From: an uncultured Eudoraea sp.
Lineage (GTDB): Bacteria > Bacteroidota > Bacteroidia > Flavobacteriales > Flavobacteriaceae
NCBI RefSeq assembly: GCF_947260015.1
Contig: NZ_CAMYOM010000001.1
Coordinates: 208,456-272,455 of the forward strand
Direction of reading: 5' to 3'
Length of the DNA stretch: 64,000 bases
Both the position numbers and the translations under genes were made by a program. Within the stretch, counting starts at the first letter, position 1. Each line of letters opens with the position of its first letter. The notes beneath the pieces were generated by a model. The model was given only the letters and a program-made list of their open reading frames with translations, searched no databases and had not been told where the DNA came from. Below, piece by piece: positions 33,275 to 41,866 of this stretch.

Positions 33275-33858
33275 ACCGCTGTTTTAATAAGTTGGCGATG
33301 AATCTGTTCAACTTGTAATTTGGTCTTATCTAAGTCTATATTTTCGATTATATAATCAGATAAAGGAATCTTTTTAGAATCGTCCCATTGATTCTCCATT
33401 CGTGCCAGGATTTCTTCCTTTGAACCATTATCTCTTGCTATTATTCTTTCTAAACGGACCTCTTTTGGGGCCTTTACAAGTATTATTTTATCAAAATTAC
33501 TATAGGCGTTGTTTTCAAAAAGTATTGCTGCCTCCTGGATCACATATAAAGTTTTTTTCTTTTTTACCCACCTACTAAAGTCCTTTCTAACAGCTGGATG
33601 CACTATTGAATTAAGCTTTTGAAGTAATTCCTTATTACTAAAAACCTTATCTGCTATATATTTTTTGTTTAACCTTTCCAATTCGTATGAATCTTTTCCT
33701 AACAAATCGATTACGGCTGTTCTAATCCCCTTAGAATTATTCATTAGTTTTTTAGCTCTCAAATCCGAATTATAAACAGGGACACCCAATTCTTTAAACA
33801 GTTTGGCTACTGTTGTTTTTCCACTGCCAATCCCACCGGTTAATCCAATAATTTTCAT
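33271..33858 (-). CDS. coaE: Dephospho-CoA kinase
   Basis: 195 aa. P-loop 'GLTGGIGSGKTTVAKLF' at residues 5-21, 'VYNSDLRAKKLM' with the catalytic acidic residue, and 'RDNGSKEEILARMENQW' near 144-160. It phosphorylates dephospho-CoA, the last step of CoA biosynthesis. The start overlaps the YbbR-like gene's stop by 4 bp. coaBC lies elsewhere in the same strand series. Confidence 0.95.
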   Translation of the reverse strand: MKIIGLTGGIGSGKTTVAKLFKELGVPVYNSDLRAKKLMNNSKGIRTAVIDLLGKDSYELERLNKKYIADKVFSNKELLQKLNSIVHPAVRKDFSRWVKKKKTLYVIQEAAILFENNAYSNFDKIILVKAPKEVRLERIIARDNGSKEEILARMENQWDDSKKIPLSDYIIENIDLDKTKLQVEQIHRQLIKTAV

Positions 33859-34811
33859 TGACGTTTCAAGATAAATTCCACTTCATTCTTCATTAGTTGA
33901 ACACTGTACACATCGTTGGGTTTTTCGATAAGGATTACTTGAAGATTTTGATTTTCACCTCTTTGTTCCTGAAAATTAGCCACAACCTTAAAGTCTATAG
34001 GGCTAATATCCTTTAATCTATCAATTCTGGCCTTGCAAAGTACCGCAATTGTGTTGGGGTAAGTTTTTATCTGTGTTCCCTCCGGGAGATTAATGACCTC
34101 CACTGGAATTTCAATTAATTTTTCAGAAAATCGAAAAACTTTCCCGGAGATTCTTACCTTTTTTTCGGAAAGTTCTATATTTTGGAAATCTTCCGGTAAA
34201 ACCAAATCAACTACTATGGAAAAATCCTCAGAAATTTCATTGAGTTCAACCTCCGATGTTGAAACCGAATTTACCAAATCCAACTCCTTTTTTGGTCCCG
34301 ATATTGAAATTAGTGAAGGCTCTAACTTTAATTTGCCGTCTACAAGATAATTCTGGGCCGGGTTTAAGCTAATATTTGGAGAGATGGGAACATCTTTTAA
34401 TTCAACCTGGTAGAAATCTAAAAAGAGTGTATCCCTATCTACTTCTAAAAGGGTTATAGAACTGGATAATTGACTCTCTATCTGTTTCTTGAAATCAAGT
34501 TGGGCAACGTAAAATTTTGATTGATCGTTAGCCATATTAGACAGATCTATCTCAATTTTTTTACGATTATAATAAAATCCTAAAAATTGAAACCCGCTGG
34601 CTCTAAGTCTTACATCAACATTTTTTAAAGAGTTATCAGCTAAAAGGAGACTGTCGGGTACGTTGATATACTCCAGGTCAAAAGTAGTCCGGTCAACATA
34701 GGTCTCAGATAATCTGCTTACAAGCCAGGCAAGGAAAGAGCACAACAGGAAGATTAAAAATATATTTATCTTTCTTTTATCATTACTCCTTTTGACTTCT
34801 TTCTGCTCCAT
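33855..34811 (-). CDS. YbbR-like domain protein
   Basis: 318 aa. One N-terminal membrane helix ('INIFLIFLLCSFLAWLVSRL', about 15-34) and an extracytoplasmic part of YbbR-type beta repeats ('LDLVNSVSTSEVELNEISEDF', 'VRISGKVFRFSEKLIEIPVEVI'). In Firmicutes the YbbR protein CdaR regulates the c-di-AMP cyclase CdaA; I see no such partner here, so function is open. Overlaps coaE by 4 bp and shares a 1-bp stop/start overlap with the upstream GT2. Confidence 0.88.
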   Translation of the reverse strand: MEQKEVKRSNDKRKINIFLIFLLCSFLAWLVSRLSETYVDRTTFDLEYINVPDSLLLADNSLKNVDVRLRASGFQFLGFYYNRKKIEIDLSNMANDQSKFYVAQLDFKKQIESQLSSSITLLEVDRDTLFLDFYQVELKDVPISPNISLNPAQNYLVDGKLKLEPSLISISGPKKELDLVNSVSTSEVELNEISEDFSIVVDLVLPEDFQNIELSEKKVRISGKVFRFSEKLIEIPVEVINLPEGTQIKTYPNTIAVLCKARIDRLKDISPIDFKVVANFQEQRGENQNLQVILIEKPNDVYSVQLMKNEVEFILKRQ

Positions 34812-35740
34812 TAAATTTGTTTAAAAAACAATTCGGGAAAAAGTTCCAGTGGTTTATTTTTGCTAAAATTAACTAAGATTACTGATTTTAAAAAACCATA
34901 TCCATAACCAAGAAACTGAATCATAACAGCAATAGTAGCCAAAAAGGCAACTACAAGGTTTTTATTCTTTATTAAGGCATCTAAAAAAATAAACGCAAAA
35001 TAGGCGGCGTAAAGTATAATGGGCCATAGATATCTTCCCGGCCCAATGAATAACATTAATAGAGAAATTATAAGTCCCATACAGAAAAGGGTAGGAAACC
35101 AATAGAATATTCTGGAAGAACCTGGATGCCAGTTATTGAGAATTGGACGTACCATACCAAACTTTTTAACCTGTATAAAGAATTTATGGAAACTTACTCT
35201 TCGCTTATGGTAAACAAATGCCTCGCCAATTAATTTAGTTTCATATCCTTTATCCCATAAACGCATAATTAGGTCAGGGTCCTCTCCCGGATGTATATTT
35301 CCAAAGCCTCCCGAGTCTTCAAAAGCTTTTTTAGAAATCCCCATATTAAAACTTCTGGGCTGAAATTTATCTACAGTTTTATTATTTCCCCTGATACCTC
35401 CAGTAGTAAAAATAGAAGTCATGGCATAATTTATCGCCTTTTGAACATTTGAGAATGACTGATGCGCGGCATCAGGGCCACCAAAACAATCTACGTACTT
35501 GTTGTTTAAGCTATCCGAGACCTTTTCGAGATAATTGACAGGAACTACACAATCTGAATCCAATATTATAAAATAATTCCCTTTAGCGCGCTGCATCCCG
35601 AAATTTCTGGAATTTCCAGGACCTGTATTCTCCTTGAAAAGATAAGTAATATTTAATGTTCCTTTATAATCATCAATTACAGTTTTAGATGTGGTAACAG
35701 AGCCGTCTTCAACAATGACTATTTCATATGAAAAAGCCAT
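34811..35740 (-). CDS. Family 2 glycosyltransferase, N-terminally truncated
   Basis: 309 aa. 'EIVIVEDGSV' and 'GNYFIILDSDCVVPVNYL' are the GT2 nucleotide-sugar motifs with the DxD-like DSD; 'NMGISKKAFEDSGGFGNIHPGEDPDL' is the acceptor region; three to four membrane helices follow. GT2 proteins normally open with about 30 residues (FSxxxPxYNRP...LLxSL) before EIVIVEDGS; here the ORF starts at MAFSYEIV. The start codon lies in the stem of the fabI terminator, and no in-frame N-terminus is found upstream (TAA 30 bp before). It is probably a deletion product and likely inactive or impaired. Confidence 0.8.
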   Translation of the reverse strand: MAFSYEIVIVEDGSVTTSKTVIDDYKGTLNITYLFKENTGPGNSRNFGMQRAKGNYFIILDSDCVVPVNYLEKVSDSLNNKYVDCFGGPDAAHQSFSNVQKAINYAMTSIFTTGGIRGNNKTVDKFQPRSFNMGISKKAFEDSGGFGNIHPGEDPDLIMRLWDKGYETKLIGEAFVYHKRRVSFHKFFIQVKKFGMVRPILNNWHPGSSRIFYWFPTLFCMGLIISLLMLFIGPGRYLWPIILYAAYFAFIFLDALIKNKNLVVAFLATIAVMIQFLGYGYGFLKSVILVNFSKNKPLELFPELFFKQI

Positions 35741-35759
35741 CCTGTACTGGGATGGCTTT
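35733..35759 (-). terminator. fabI terminator, containing the GT2 start codon
   Basis: On the minus strand AAAGCCATCC-CAGTACA-GGATGGCTTTTT, a 10-bp stem with T-tract, placed 19 bp after the fabI stop. The GT2 ATG is read from the 3' arm (GGATGGC). Confidence 0.8.
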
Positions 35760-35777
35760 AAAATTTTTTAGATACTG

Positions 35778-36590
35778 TTATTCAGTAAAATGCTCAATTA
35801 CCTCATGGCTTACACCAGTATTTGAAAAACCACCATCATGAAACAAATTCTGCATCGTAACTTTTCTTGTAAGATCTGAAAAGAGAGATACGGTATAATC
35901 TGCACAATCCTGAGCTGTTGCATTACCTAAGGGAGACATCTTTTCTGCATAATTAATAAAGCCATCAAAACCTTTTACACCCTGCCCGGCAGTAGTTGGT
36001 GTTGGAGATTGAGAAATTGTATTAACTCTTACCTTTTTCTCTTTGCCAAAAAAGTAGCCAAAACTTCTGGCTACAGATTCAAGATAAGCTTTGTTGTCTG
36101 CCATATCATTATAATCTGGAAATGTACGTTGGGCAGCCATATACGTCAATGCTACTATACTTCCCCATGAATTCATTGCATCTGCTTTGTATAAACTTTG
36201 CATAACCTTATGGAACGAAAGAGCAGAAACATCCCATCCTTTAGTTGTAAAATCATATTTTTCATCCGTATATAAACGACCCTTCCGGACATTAACGGAC
36301 ATTCCAATTGAATGTAAAACAAAATCCATTTTTCCTCCCAGAATTTCCATGGATTTTGCAATCAAATTATTCAAGTCATCTTCATTGGTAGCATCAGCGG
36401 GGACTATTTGTGAACCTGTTTTCTCTGCCAGGGCATTAATCTGACCCATCCGCATGGCAATGGGAGCATTTGTAAGAACAAAAGTACCACCCTCTTCATG
36501 TACACGTTCAGCGGTTTTCCAGGCAATTGAATTTTCATCAAGTGCCCCAAAAATAATTCCCTTCTTCCCTTTTAATAAATTATATGCCAT
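35778..36590 (-). CDS. fabI: Enoyl-[acyl-carrier-protein] reductase (NADH)
   Basis: 270 aa. 'GIIFGALDENSIAWKTAERVHEEG' is the FabI nucleotide-binding start, 'VLHSIGMS' near 90-97, 'LTYMAAQRTFPDYN' with the Tyr of the Y-x6-K type active site, and 'RVNTISQSPTPTTAGQGVKGF' follows. FabI completes each cycle of type II fatty-acid elongation. Last gene before a terminator. Confidence 0.96.
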   Translation of the reverse strand: MAYNLLKGKKGIIFGALDENSIAWKTAERVHEEGGTFVLTNAPIAMRMGQINALAEKTGSQIVPADATNEDDLNNLIAKSMEILGGKMDFVLHSIGMSVNVRKGRLYTDEKYDFTTKGWDVSALSFHKVMQSLYKADAMNSWGSIVALTYMAAQRTFPDYNDMADNKAYLESVARSFGYFFGKEKKVRVNTISQSPTPTTAGQGVKGFDGFINYAEKMSPLGNATAQDCADYTVSLFSDLTRKVTMQNLFHDGGFSNTGVSHEVIEHFTE

Positions 36591-36715
36591 CTTTAAGTGG
36601 TTTGGATTAATTTGAAGTCAAAGATATCTAAAAAAGTAGAAACTAAATCGCTCTTCTGGGATAATTGAAACATACTAAGAAGGGGAGAAATAAAATTAAA
36701 GATCTTTCTGCCTTT

Positions 36716-38368
36716 TTAATTTAAAAGCTCCCGGGCATGCGCCAGAGCGGAATCGGAAAGGCTCTTGCCTCCTAGCATTTCTGCTAATTCGAAAACTCTT
36801 TCATCCTCCAGCAATTCTTTCATTTGTGTTTGAGTACTATCGCCCTTATCTATTTTAAATACTTTAAAATGATGATCCCCTTTAGAAGCAATTTGAGGAA
36901 GATGTGTTATTGAAAAAACCTGCATATTCCTACTCATTTTTTGCATAATATCCCCCATTCTGTTTGATATTTCACCGGAAACACCACTATCTATCTCATC
37001 AAACATTAAGGTCGGTAATTGTTCGTATCGGGCAAGTATCGATTTTATTACAAGCATAATACGAGAAAGTTCCCCTCCGGAAGCAACCTTTTTTAAAGTA
37101 TTATAATCTGACCCTTTATTCGCCGAAAATAAAAACAATAGCGTATCAACACCGTTAGTTTTATAATCTTGAGTTGGAATAACTTCAATATTGAAAGTAG
37201 CATTAGGCAAGCCCAGAGAATGTAAAGAATGTTCAAGTTTTTCCTTAATGTCCGGAATTACAGCATTGCGGCGATCAGATAACAAATTGGCTTCTTTATC
37301 CAACTCATTCTTTAGTACCTCAAGTAAATTCCTTTTATCTTTAATTTCTTCTTCAAGATTTTGTGTGGCACTAACATTTTTTGTAAGTGTTTCTTTTATA
37401 ACCATTAATTGAGAAACATTGGATACATCATGTTTTCTCTGCAGGTCGTATAGGACCTGTAATTTAGCATTAATTTCTTCAAGTTTCCCCGGATCGGGTT
37501 CAATAGATTCCTGAAGAGTTTGTATTTCTTCGGCTATATCTTTTAATTCAATAAAAACTGAATCAATTCGTTCCTTAAGATTTGCAAACTTGTTTCCTAT
37601 AACGGATAGCTTTCCTGATATCAGTTTAAGTTCCTGAAGCAAACTTACAATCCCCATTTGTTCATCCCTCAACAGGTGATTTCCTTTGGATAAATTTTCA
37701 AGAACAGTCTCAACATTATTTAATTGCTGGAACTGATCTTCCAGTTTTTCCTGAAGCCCTTCTTCAAGATATATAGCATCCAATTCATTTAACAAAAAAG
37801 TGTTGTAATCATGCTCTTTAATGGCATTTTTTTGAAACTCTATGAGCTCATCAAATTCGTGTAAGGTAGTTTTGTATTTTGCTAGTTTAATATTGTATGC
37901 ATTCAGGATCCTTGTATTATCTGCAAAAGCATCAATTAATTTTAACTGAAAATCGTGCTCTGTCAACTGCAATGTCTGGTGCTGTGAATGAATATCAACA
38001 AGTCGTTTGCCTAATTGCGTTAATATATCCAGTGTAACTGGAGAATCATTTACAAATGCTCTCGATTTACCACCAGGATGAATTTCCCTGCGTATAATAG
38101 TATTGGAGTCATACTCTAAATAATGTTTATTAAAAAATGATTCCAAATTATAATTTTTGATATCAAAAACGGCTTCAATTACACATCTGCTGTCTTTGTC
38201 TTTTAGAGAAGACATGTCTGCGCGTTTTCCTAAAACCAGGGAAAGGCCTCCTAAAAGAATAGATTTGCCAGCTCCTGTTTCACCCGTAATTGTAGTAAAT
38301 CCACCAGTGAAGTTAGCATTGAGATTATCGATTAAGGCATAATTTTTTATAGACAGATTTATCAGCAC
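36716..38368 (-). CDS. recN: DNA repair protein RecN
   Basis: 550 aa. The ABC-type N-terminus 'FTTITGETGAGKSILLGGLSLVLG' has Walker A near 30-40. Long coiled coils fill 150-390. The C-terminal half has 'ASGGELSRIMLVIKSILA' (signature) and 'PTLMFDEIDSGVSGE' (Walker B), then 'ITHLPQIAS'. It is an SMC-like protein in double-strand break repair. It lies in the minus-strand core gene series. Confidence 0.97.
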   Translation of the reverse strand: MLINLSIKNYALIDNLNANFTGGFTTITGETGAGKSILLGGLSLVLGKRADMSSLKDKDSRCVIEAVFDIKNYNLESFFNKHYLEYDSNTIIRREIHPGGKSRAFVNDSPVTLDILTQLGKRLVDIHSQHQTLQLTEHDFQLKLIDAFADNTRILNAYNIKLAKYKTTLHEFDELIEFQKNAIKEHDYNTFLLNELDAIYLEEGLQEKLEDQFQQLNNVETVLENLSKGNHLLRDEQMGIVSLLQELKLISGKLSVIGNKFANLKERIDSVFIELKDIAEEIQTLQESIEPDPGKLEEINAKLQVLYDLQRKHDVSNVSQLMVIKETLTKNVSATQNLEEEIKDKRNLLEVLKNELDKEANLLSDRRNAVIPDIKEKLEHSLHSLGLPNATFNIEVIPTQDYKTNGVDTLLFLFSANKGSDYNTLKKVASGGELSRIMLVIKSILARYEQLPTLMFDEIDSGVSGEISNRMGDIMQKMSRNMQVFSITHLPQIASKGDHHFKVFKIDKGDSTQTQMKELLEDERVFELAEMLGGKSLSDSALAHARELLN

Positions 38369-38428
38369 AACAATATTATATAATATGGTCTGTAAAGATA
38401 AATTATTATTGGAATGAAAATGAAGTGA

Positions 38429-39322
38429 TTAATATGTTATTTCATCCCAGGTTGTGGAATAAAATGGAGCTACTTTATTTAATGTCTCTTTCAGTGCAAC
38501 AATATCTACTTTTGGCCCATCAGAAAATATGTCTTGTATTTCATCAGATTTGGCATCAAAGAAAGTTTGTATTAAGAATGCATTAGGCCTTCTTTGTGTT
38601 AAAGTCTCAAACAACCTCATAGAACCTGCTATCACTTGCTTGCCGGTACTATTGTTATCCCCTAAAATATCCAACCCCTTTCGGTGATAATTGTACATGG
38701 CAATTCTATATTCTCTAAAAGTATTCGACAGAAGGTTATCAACGAATTCAAATCGTGTTCTATTATCTGAAGCCGTTTGCCTCCAGCCCGAAAAACTACT
38801 ACCCTGAGCCTGAGTTACAATTTGTTGAGCCTCTTTGTAAAATTCTGTCCCTCCTTCCAAAGCAAAAGTATCTGCATCGAGTCCCAGGATTATATATACA
38901 TAATAGGAAATAACTCCAACCAAGTTAGAATCAAATACATTCGGGTTATAAACCAAAGGTTCAAACTCTATATACTGAAAATTAAACTGATTGTCCTTAT
39001 AATTAAAAATGGGGCTTTCATAAGAGGTATTAAATACGGGACGAGAAGACTGAATCTGAATATTTGCACTAAATCTGTCAGAGGCATAGTCCGTTACCGT
39101 AATAAACATCCTGGCATTTACTTTCTCATTATCCTTGTAAATCCTATTTGTCCATTGACTTTTATTGACAAAATCGTTCAATGCACGTTCTAAAGTCCCA
39201 AATATTTGTCTATTTGTCTGGTTTACCTGATCTGCATTAACTGTTATGGTACAATTAAGTTCCTGGGCATTAATACAGTTAACAAAAAGAAAGCTAAATA
39301 AGAGAATTAAAAAATTACGCAT
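38429..39322 (-). CDS. DUF4835-family secreted protein (PorD-like)
   Basis: 297 aa with signal peptide 'MRNFLILLFSFLFVNCINAQ'. 'LNCTITVNADQVNQTNRQIFGTLERALNDFVNKSQW' is the family hallmark. It follows coaBC with an 8-bp overlap, the usual position in flavobacterial genomes. DUF4835 has been connected with the type IX secretion system (PorD); I cannot confirm that equivalence from sequence alone. Confidence 0.88.
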   Translation of the reverse strand: MRNFLILLFSFLFVNCINAQELNCTITVNADQVNQTNRQIFGTLERALNDFVNKSQWTNRIYKDNEKVNARMFITVTDYASDRFSANIQIQSSRPVFNTSYESPIFNYKDNQFNFQYIEFEPLVYNPNVFDSNLVGVISYYVYIILGLDADTFALEGGTEFYKEAQQIVTQAQGSSFSGWRQTASDNRTRFEFVDNLLSNTFREYRIAMYNYHRKGLDILGDNNSTGKQVIAGSMRLFETLTQRRPNAFLIQTFFDAKSDEIQDIFSDGPKVDIVALKETLNKVAPFYSTTWDEITY

Positions 39323-40520
39323 GGCCCCTACTGATGATTTCGTTCAATATGTCTAAAGCTACTTCAGCCTTATTCTTAACTTCAAACGTTTTTATCTCTA
39401 AATTCTTATCTATAAATGTTATTTTGTTAGTTGTTTTCCCGAACCCTGCATCTTTGTCATTAAGTGAATTCAGAACAATTGCATCTAAATTCTTTTTCCT
39501 TAATTTCTTTTTTGCATTCTCCACCTCATTTTCAGTCTCCAATGCAAATCCCACTAAATATTGATTCTTCTTCTTATCTCCCATTGATAAAAGAATATCT
39601 TTATTTTTTACAAAATCTATTTGAAGGGTTTCAGATTCTTTTTTTATTTTTTGTTTGTATACCTTACTGGGCCTGTAATCAGATACCGCAGCAGCAGCTA
39701 TAACAATGTTGCAATCATCATAATACTTATGAACGGCATTAAACATTTCCTGAGCAGAAACTACCCTAACTATTTCTATAGACGGATTTTTGGCTGTTAA
39801 GTTTGAAGGTCCTGATACTAATACAATTTCTCCCCCAAGATTAGCAGCTGCATTTGCCAATTCAAATCCCATAAGACCAGAGGAATGGTTGCCTACGAAA
39901 CGTACAGGATCTATGGCTTCGTATGTGGGCCCGGCTGTAATCAATATTTTTTTTCCTTTTAACGGCAAGTTACTGGAAAGATATTCCTGAATTAACCGCA
40001 GGATATCTTCCGGTTCTGCCATGCGTCCTTCGCCAAATAATCCACTTGCTAATTCACCTTTGCCAGCTGGAATCATAATATTGCCAAAAGTCTGTAATTT
40101 TTTAAGACTCGCTTTTGTCGTTGGATGTTCATACATATCAAGATCCATTGCCGGGGCAAAGAATACCGGGCATTTAGCAGATAAGTAGATCGCTAGCAAT
40201 AAATTATCACAAGTACCACTTGCCATTTTGCTCAGGGTATTGGCTGTAGCCGGAGCAATGAGCATTAAATCAGCCCATAGGCCAAGATCTACGTGATTGT
40301 TCCAATCCACGCTCTCTTCTTCTTCTTTGATAAAACTGGTAAGTACAGGATTCTTTGATAAGGCAGCTAGAGTAAGAGGGGTAACAAATGAAAGAGCGCT
40401 TTCAGTTAAGATAACCTTAACCTCAGCGCCTGCTTTTATAAATAATCTAACCAGAAAAGTGGTTTTGTAAGCGGCGATACCCCCAGTAATACCTAAAAGG
40501 ATTTTTTTGCCGCCTAACAT
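39315..40520 (-). CDS. coaBC: Bifunctional phosphopantothenoylcysteine decarboxylase/synthetase
   Basis: 401 aa. The CoaC half (1-190) has 'ILLGITGGIAAYKTTFLVRLF', the active-site 'NNHVDLGLWADLMLIAPATANTLSKMASGTCDNLLLA' with catalytic His, and 'PAMDLDMYEHP'. The CoaB half has 'ILITAGPTYEAIDPVRFVGNHSSGLMGFEL'. The two reactions make 4'-phosphopantetheine, an upstream part of the CoA pathway completed by coaE in this window. It is adjacent to rpoZ and bamD in one unit. Confidence 0.97.
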   Translation of the reverse strand: MLGGKKILLGITGGIAAYKTTFLVRLFIKAGAEVKVILTESALSFVTPLTLAALSKNPVLTSFIKEEEESVDWNNHVDLGLWADLMLIAPATANTLSKMASGTCDNLLLAIYLSAKCPVFFAPAMDLDMYEHPTTKASLKKLQTFGNIMIPAGKGELASGLFGEGRMAEPEDILRLIQEYLSSNLPLKGKKILITAGPTYEAIDPVRFVGNHSSGLMGFELANAAANLGGEIVLVSGPSNLTAKNPSIEIVRVVSAQEMFNAVHKYYDDCNIVIAAAAVSDYRPSKVYKQKIKKESETLQIDFVKNKDILLSMGDKKKNQYLVGFALETENEVENAKKKLRKKNLDAIVLNSLNDKDAGFGKTTNKITFIDKNLEIKTFEVKNKAEVALDILNEIISRGHA

Positions 40521-40521
40521 A

Positions 40522-40857
40522 TTACTGCTCGTCTTTCTCTGTATTCCTATGGTAAATTTTATCTTCCAACCATTCCATTACTGCCAAAGCATGCGGTTTG
40601 GGAAGTTTTTCATAAAATTTTGAAACTTCAATTTGCTCCTTATTTTCAAATACCTCCTCAAGGCTATCGCTATATGTGGCAAATTCTTCAAGTTTTTCCA
40701 GAAGTTCCTTTTTAATTTCAGAATTAATCTGAATAGCTCTTTTGGCAGTTATTGATATAGCCTCATAAATATTATCTGTATTTTGATCAAACTCATTTCT
40801 GTTGATTGTAATGGTTGATACCGGGGCTTTGGAATTCTTCAAATCGTTCATATTCAT
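40522..40857 (-). CDS. rpoZ: RNA polymerase omega subunit
   Basis: 111 aa. 'NIYEAISITAKRAIQINSEIKKELLEKLEEFATYSDSLEEVFENKEQ' is the Bacteroidota omega form, longer than the proteobacterial one. It stabilises beta' in RNA polymerase. Overlaps bamD by 4 bp and lies 1 bp upstream of coaBC. Confidence 0.93.
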   Translation of the reverse strand: MNMNDLKNSKAPVSTITINRNEFDQNTDNIYEAISITAKRAIQINSEIKKELLEKLEEFATYSDSLEEVFENKEQIEVSKFYEKLPKPHALAVMEWLEDKIYHRNTEKDEQ

Positions 40858-41696
40858 TTTGAAAGGTTTTTTTGTTCAGAATAACTGTTTAATTGCTCAT
40901 CTACTTTTTCAATCAAATCATTGGCAACTTCCGCATATATGGTTTCGGGGAAGTATTTGAATAAATTATTATATGCCATTTTAGCATCCTCAAGACGTTC
41001 TTTTTTGCGATTCTCTGTACTGTTTAAAGCTATATTCGTAGTTGCCTCAATTTTCAGATAAAGCGCTTCCTCCCGATAAATTGATCCGGGGTTATCTGAA
41101 ATAAAATTATCTAAGGCTGCTATAGCGGAAACACTATAGTCTAAAATATATGACTTTCCAAGTTTTGTATATTGTTTTGCAACTTCAAAAGTTTTCTGTT
41201 CTTTCTTAGTTGTTAATTCCTTTGCCATAATATTTGCCTCGGCAAAGTATTCAGATTCAGGGTAAAGATTAATAAACAACTGCAATTTGGTTAAGGCCTT
41301 ATCCGTATCAGTCTGGTCTACAGAATACTTGGGTGAAAGCATATAATAACTTTTCGCTCCAATGAATGCAGCTTCAGAGGCCTTATCACTTTTAGGATAG
41401 GACTTCAAAAAACGTTCAAACTGATAACCGGCAAAATTGTAATCCTTAATTTGAAAATAACTGTTGGCAAAAAAGAACATTACTCTCTCCCCCTGTGGTT
41501 TACCTACATATCCAGGAGCAATTTGTTCTAATAAGCGATTGGCCTTTTTAAAATCCCCCTCATTATACAGTTTTTCTGCAAGTTCATACTTTGCCCTGGT
41601 ATCAGTGTCTTTTAATACCTTCTGGTATTCACCACATGAATTTAAGGCAATAATGGTTATGAGTAAGAAAAAAAGATATTTGGTTCTAAAAAACAT
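40854..41696 (-). CDS. bamD: Outer-membrane assembly lipoprotein BamD
   Basis: 280 aa, lipoprotein signal 'FLLITIIALNSCGEYQKVLKDTD'. Five TPR-like repeats: 'YELAEKLYNEGDFKKANRLLEQI', 'VMFFFANSYFQIKDYNFAGYQFERFLKSYPKSDKASEAAFIGAKSYY' and others. It is the essential BAM complex component for beta-barrel insertion. First gene of the bamD-rpoZ-coaBC-DUF4835 unit. A TAnnTTTG box ends 4 bp before the ATG, suggesting a leaderless mRNA. Confidence 0.95.
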   Translation of the reverse strand: MFFRTKYLFFLLITIIALNSCGEYQKVLKDTDTRAKYELAEKLYNEGDFKKANRLLEQIAPGYVGKPQGERVMFFFANSYFQIKDYNFAGYQFERFLKSYPKSDKASEAAFIGAKSYYMLSPKYSVDQTDTDKALTKLQLFINLYPESEYFAEANIMAKELTTKKEQKTFEVAKQYTKLGKSYILDYSVSAIAALDNFISDNPGSIYREEALYLKIEATTNIALNSTENRKKERLEDAKMAYNNLFKYFPETIYAEVANDLIEKVDEQLNSYSEQKNLSK

Positions 41697-41700
41697 TTTG

Positions 41701-41708
41701 CAAAATTA
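41701..41708 (-). promoter_or_regulatory. TAnnTTTG box directly before bamD
   Basis: On the minus strand TAATTTTG is followed by only CAAA before the ATG, so the predicted transcript start would coincide with the start codon. The -33 element is weak. Confidence 0.5.
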
Positions 41709-41866
41709 GGGATAATTGGCGGAATAAAAAACATTAATTAAATACTAAGATAGTACCTGTAAGGCTATTAAAAAGCGATTTTAATGAACTTTTAACCCAA
41801 TTTTGGCTTTTTCATTTCTACGATAATACGGCAAATACGGTTTCCAGAGAAAATTTGATCATTAAC

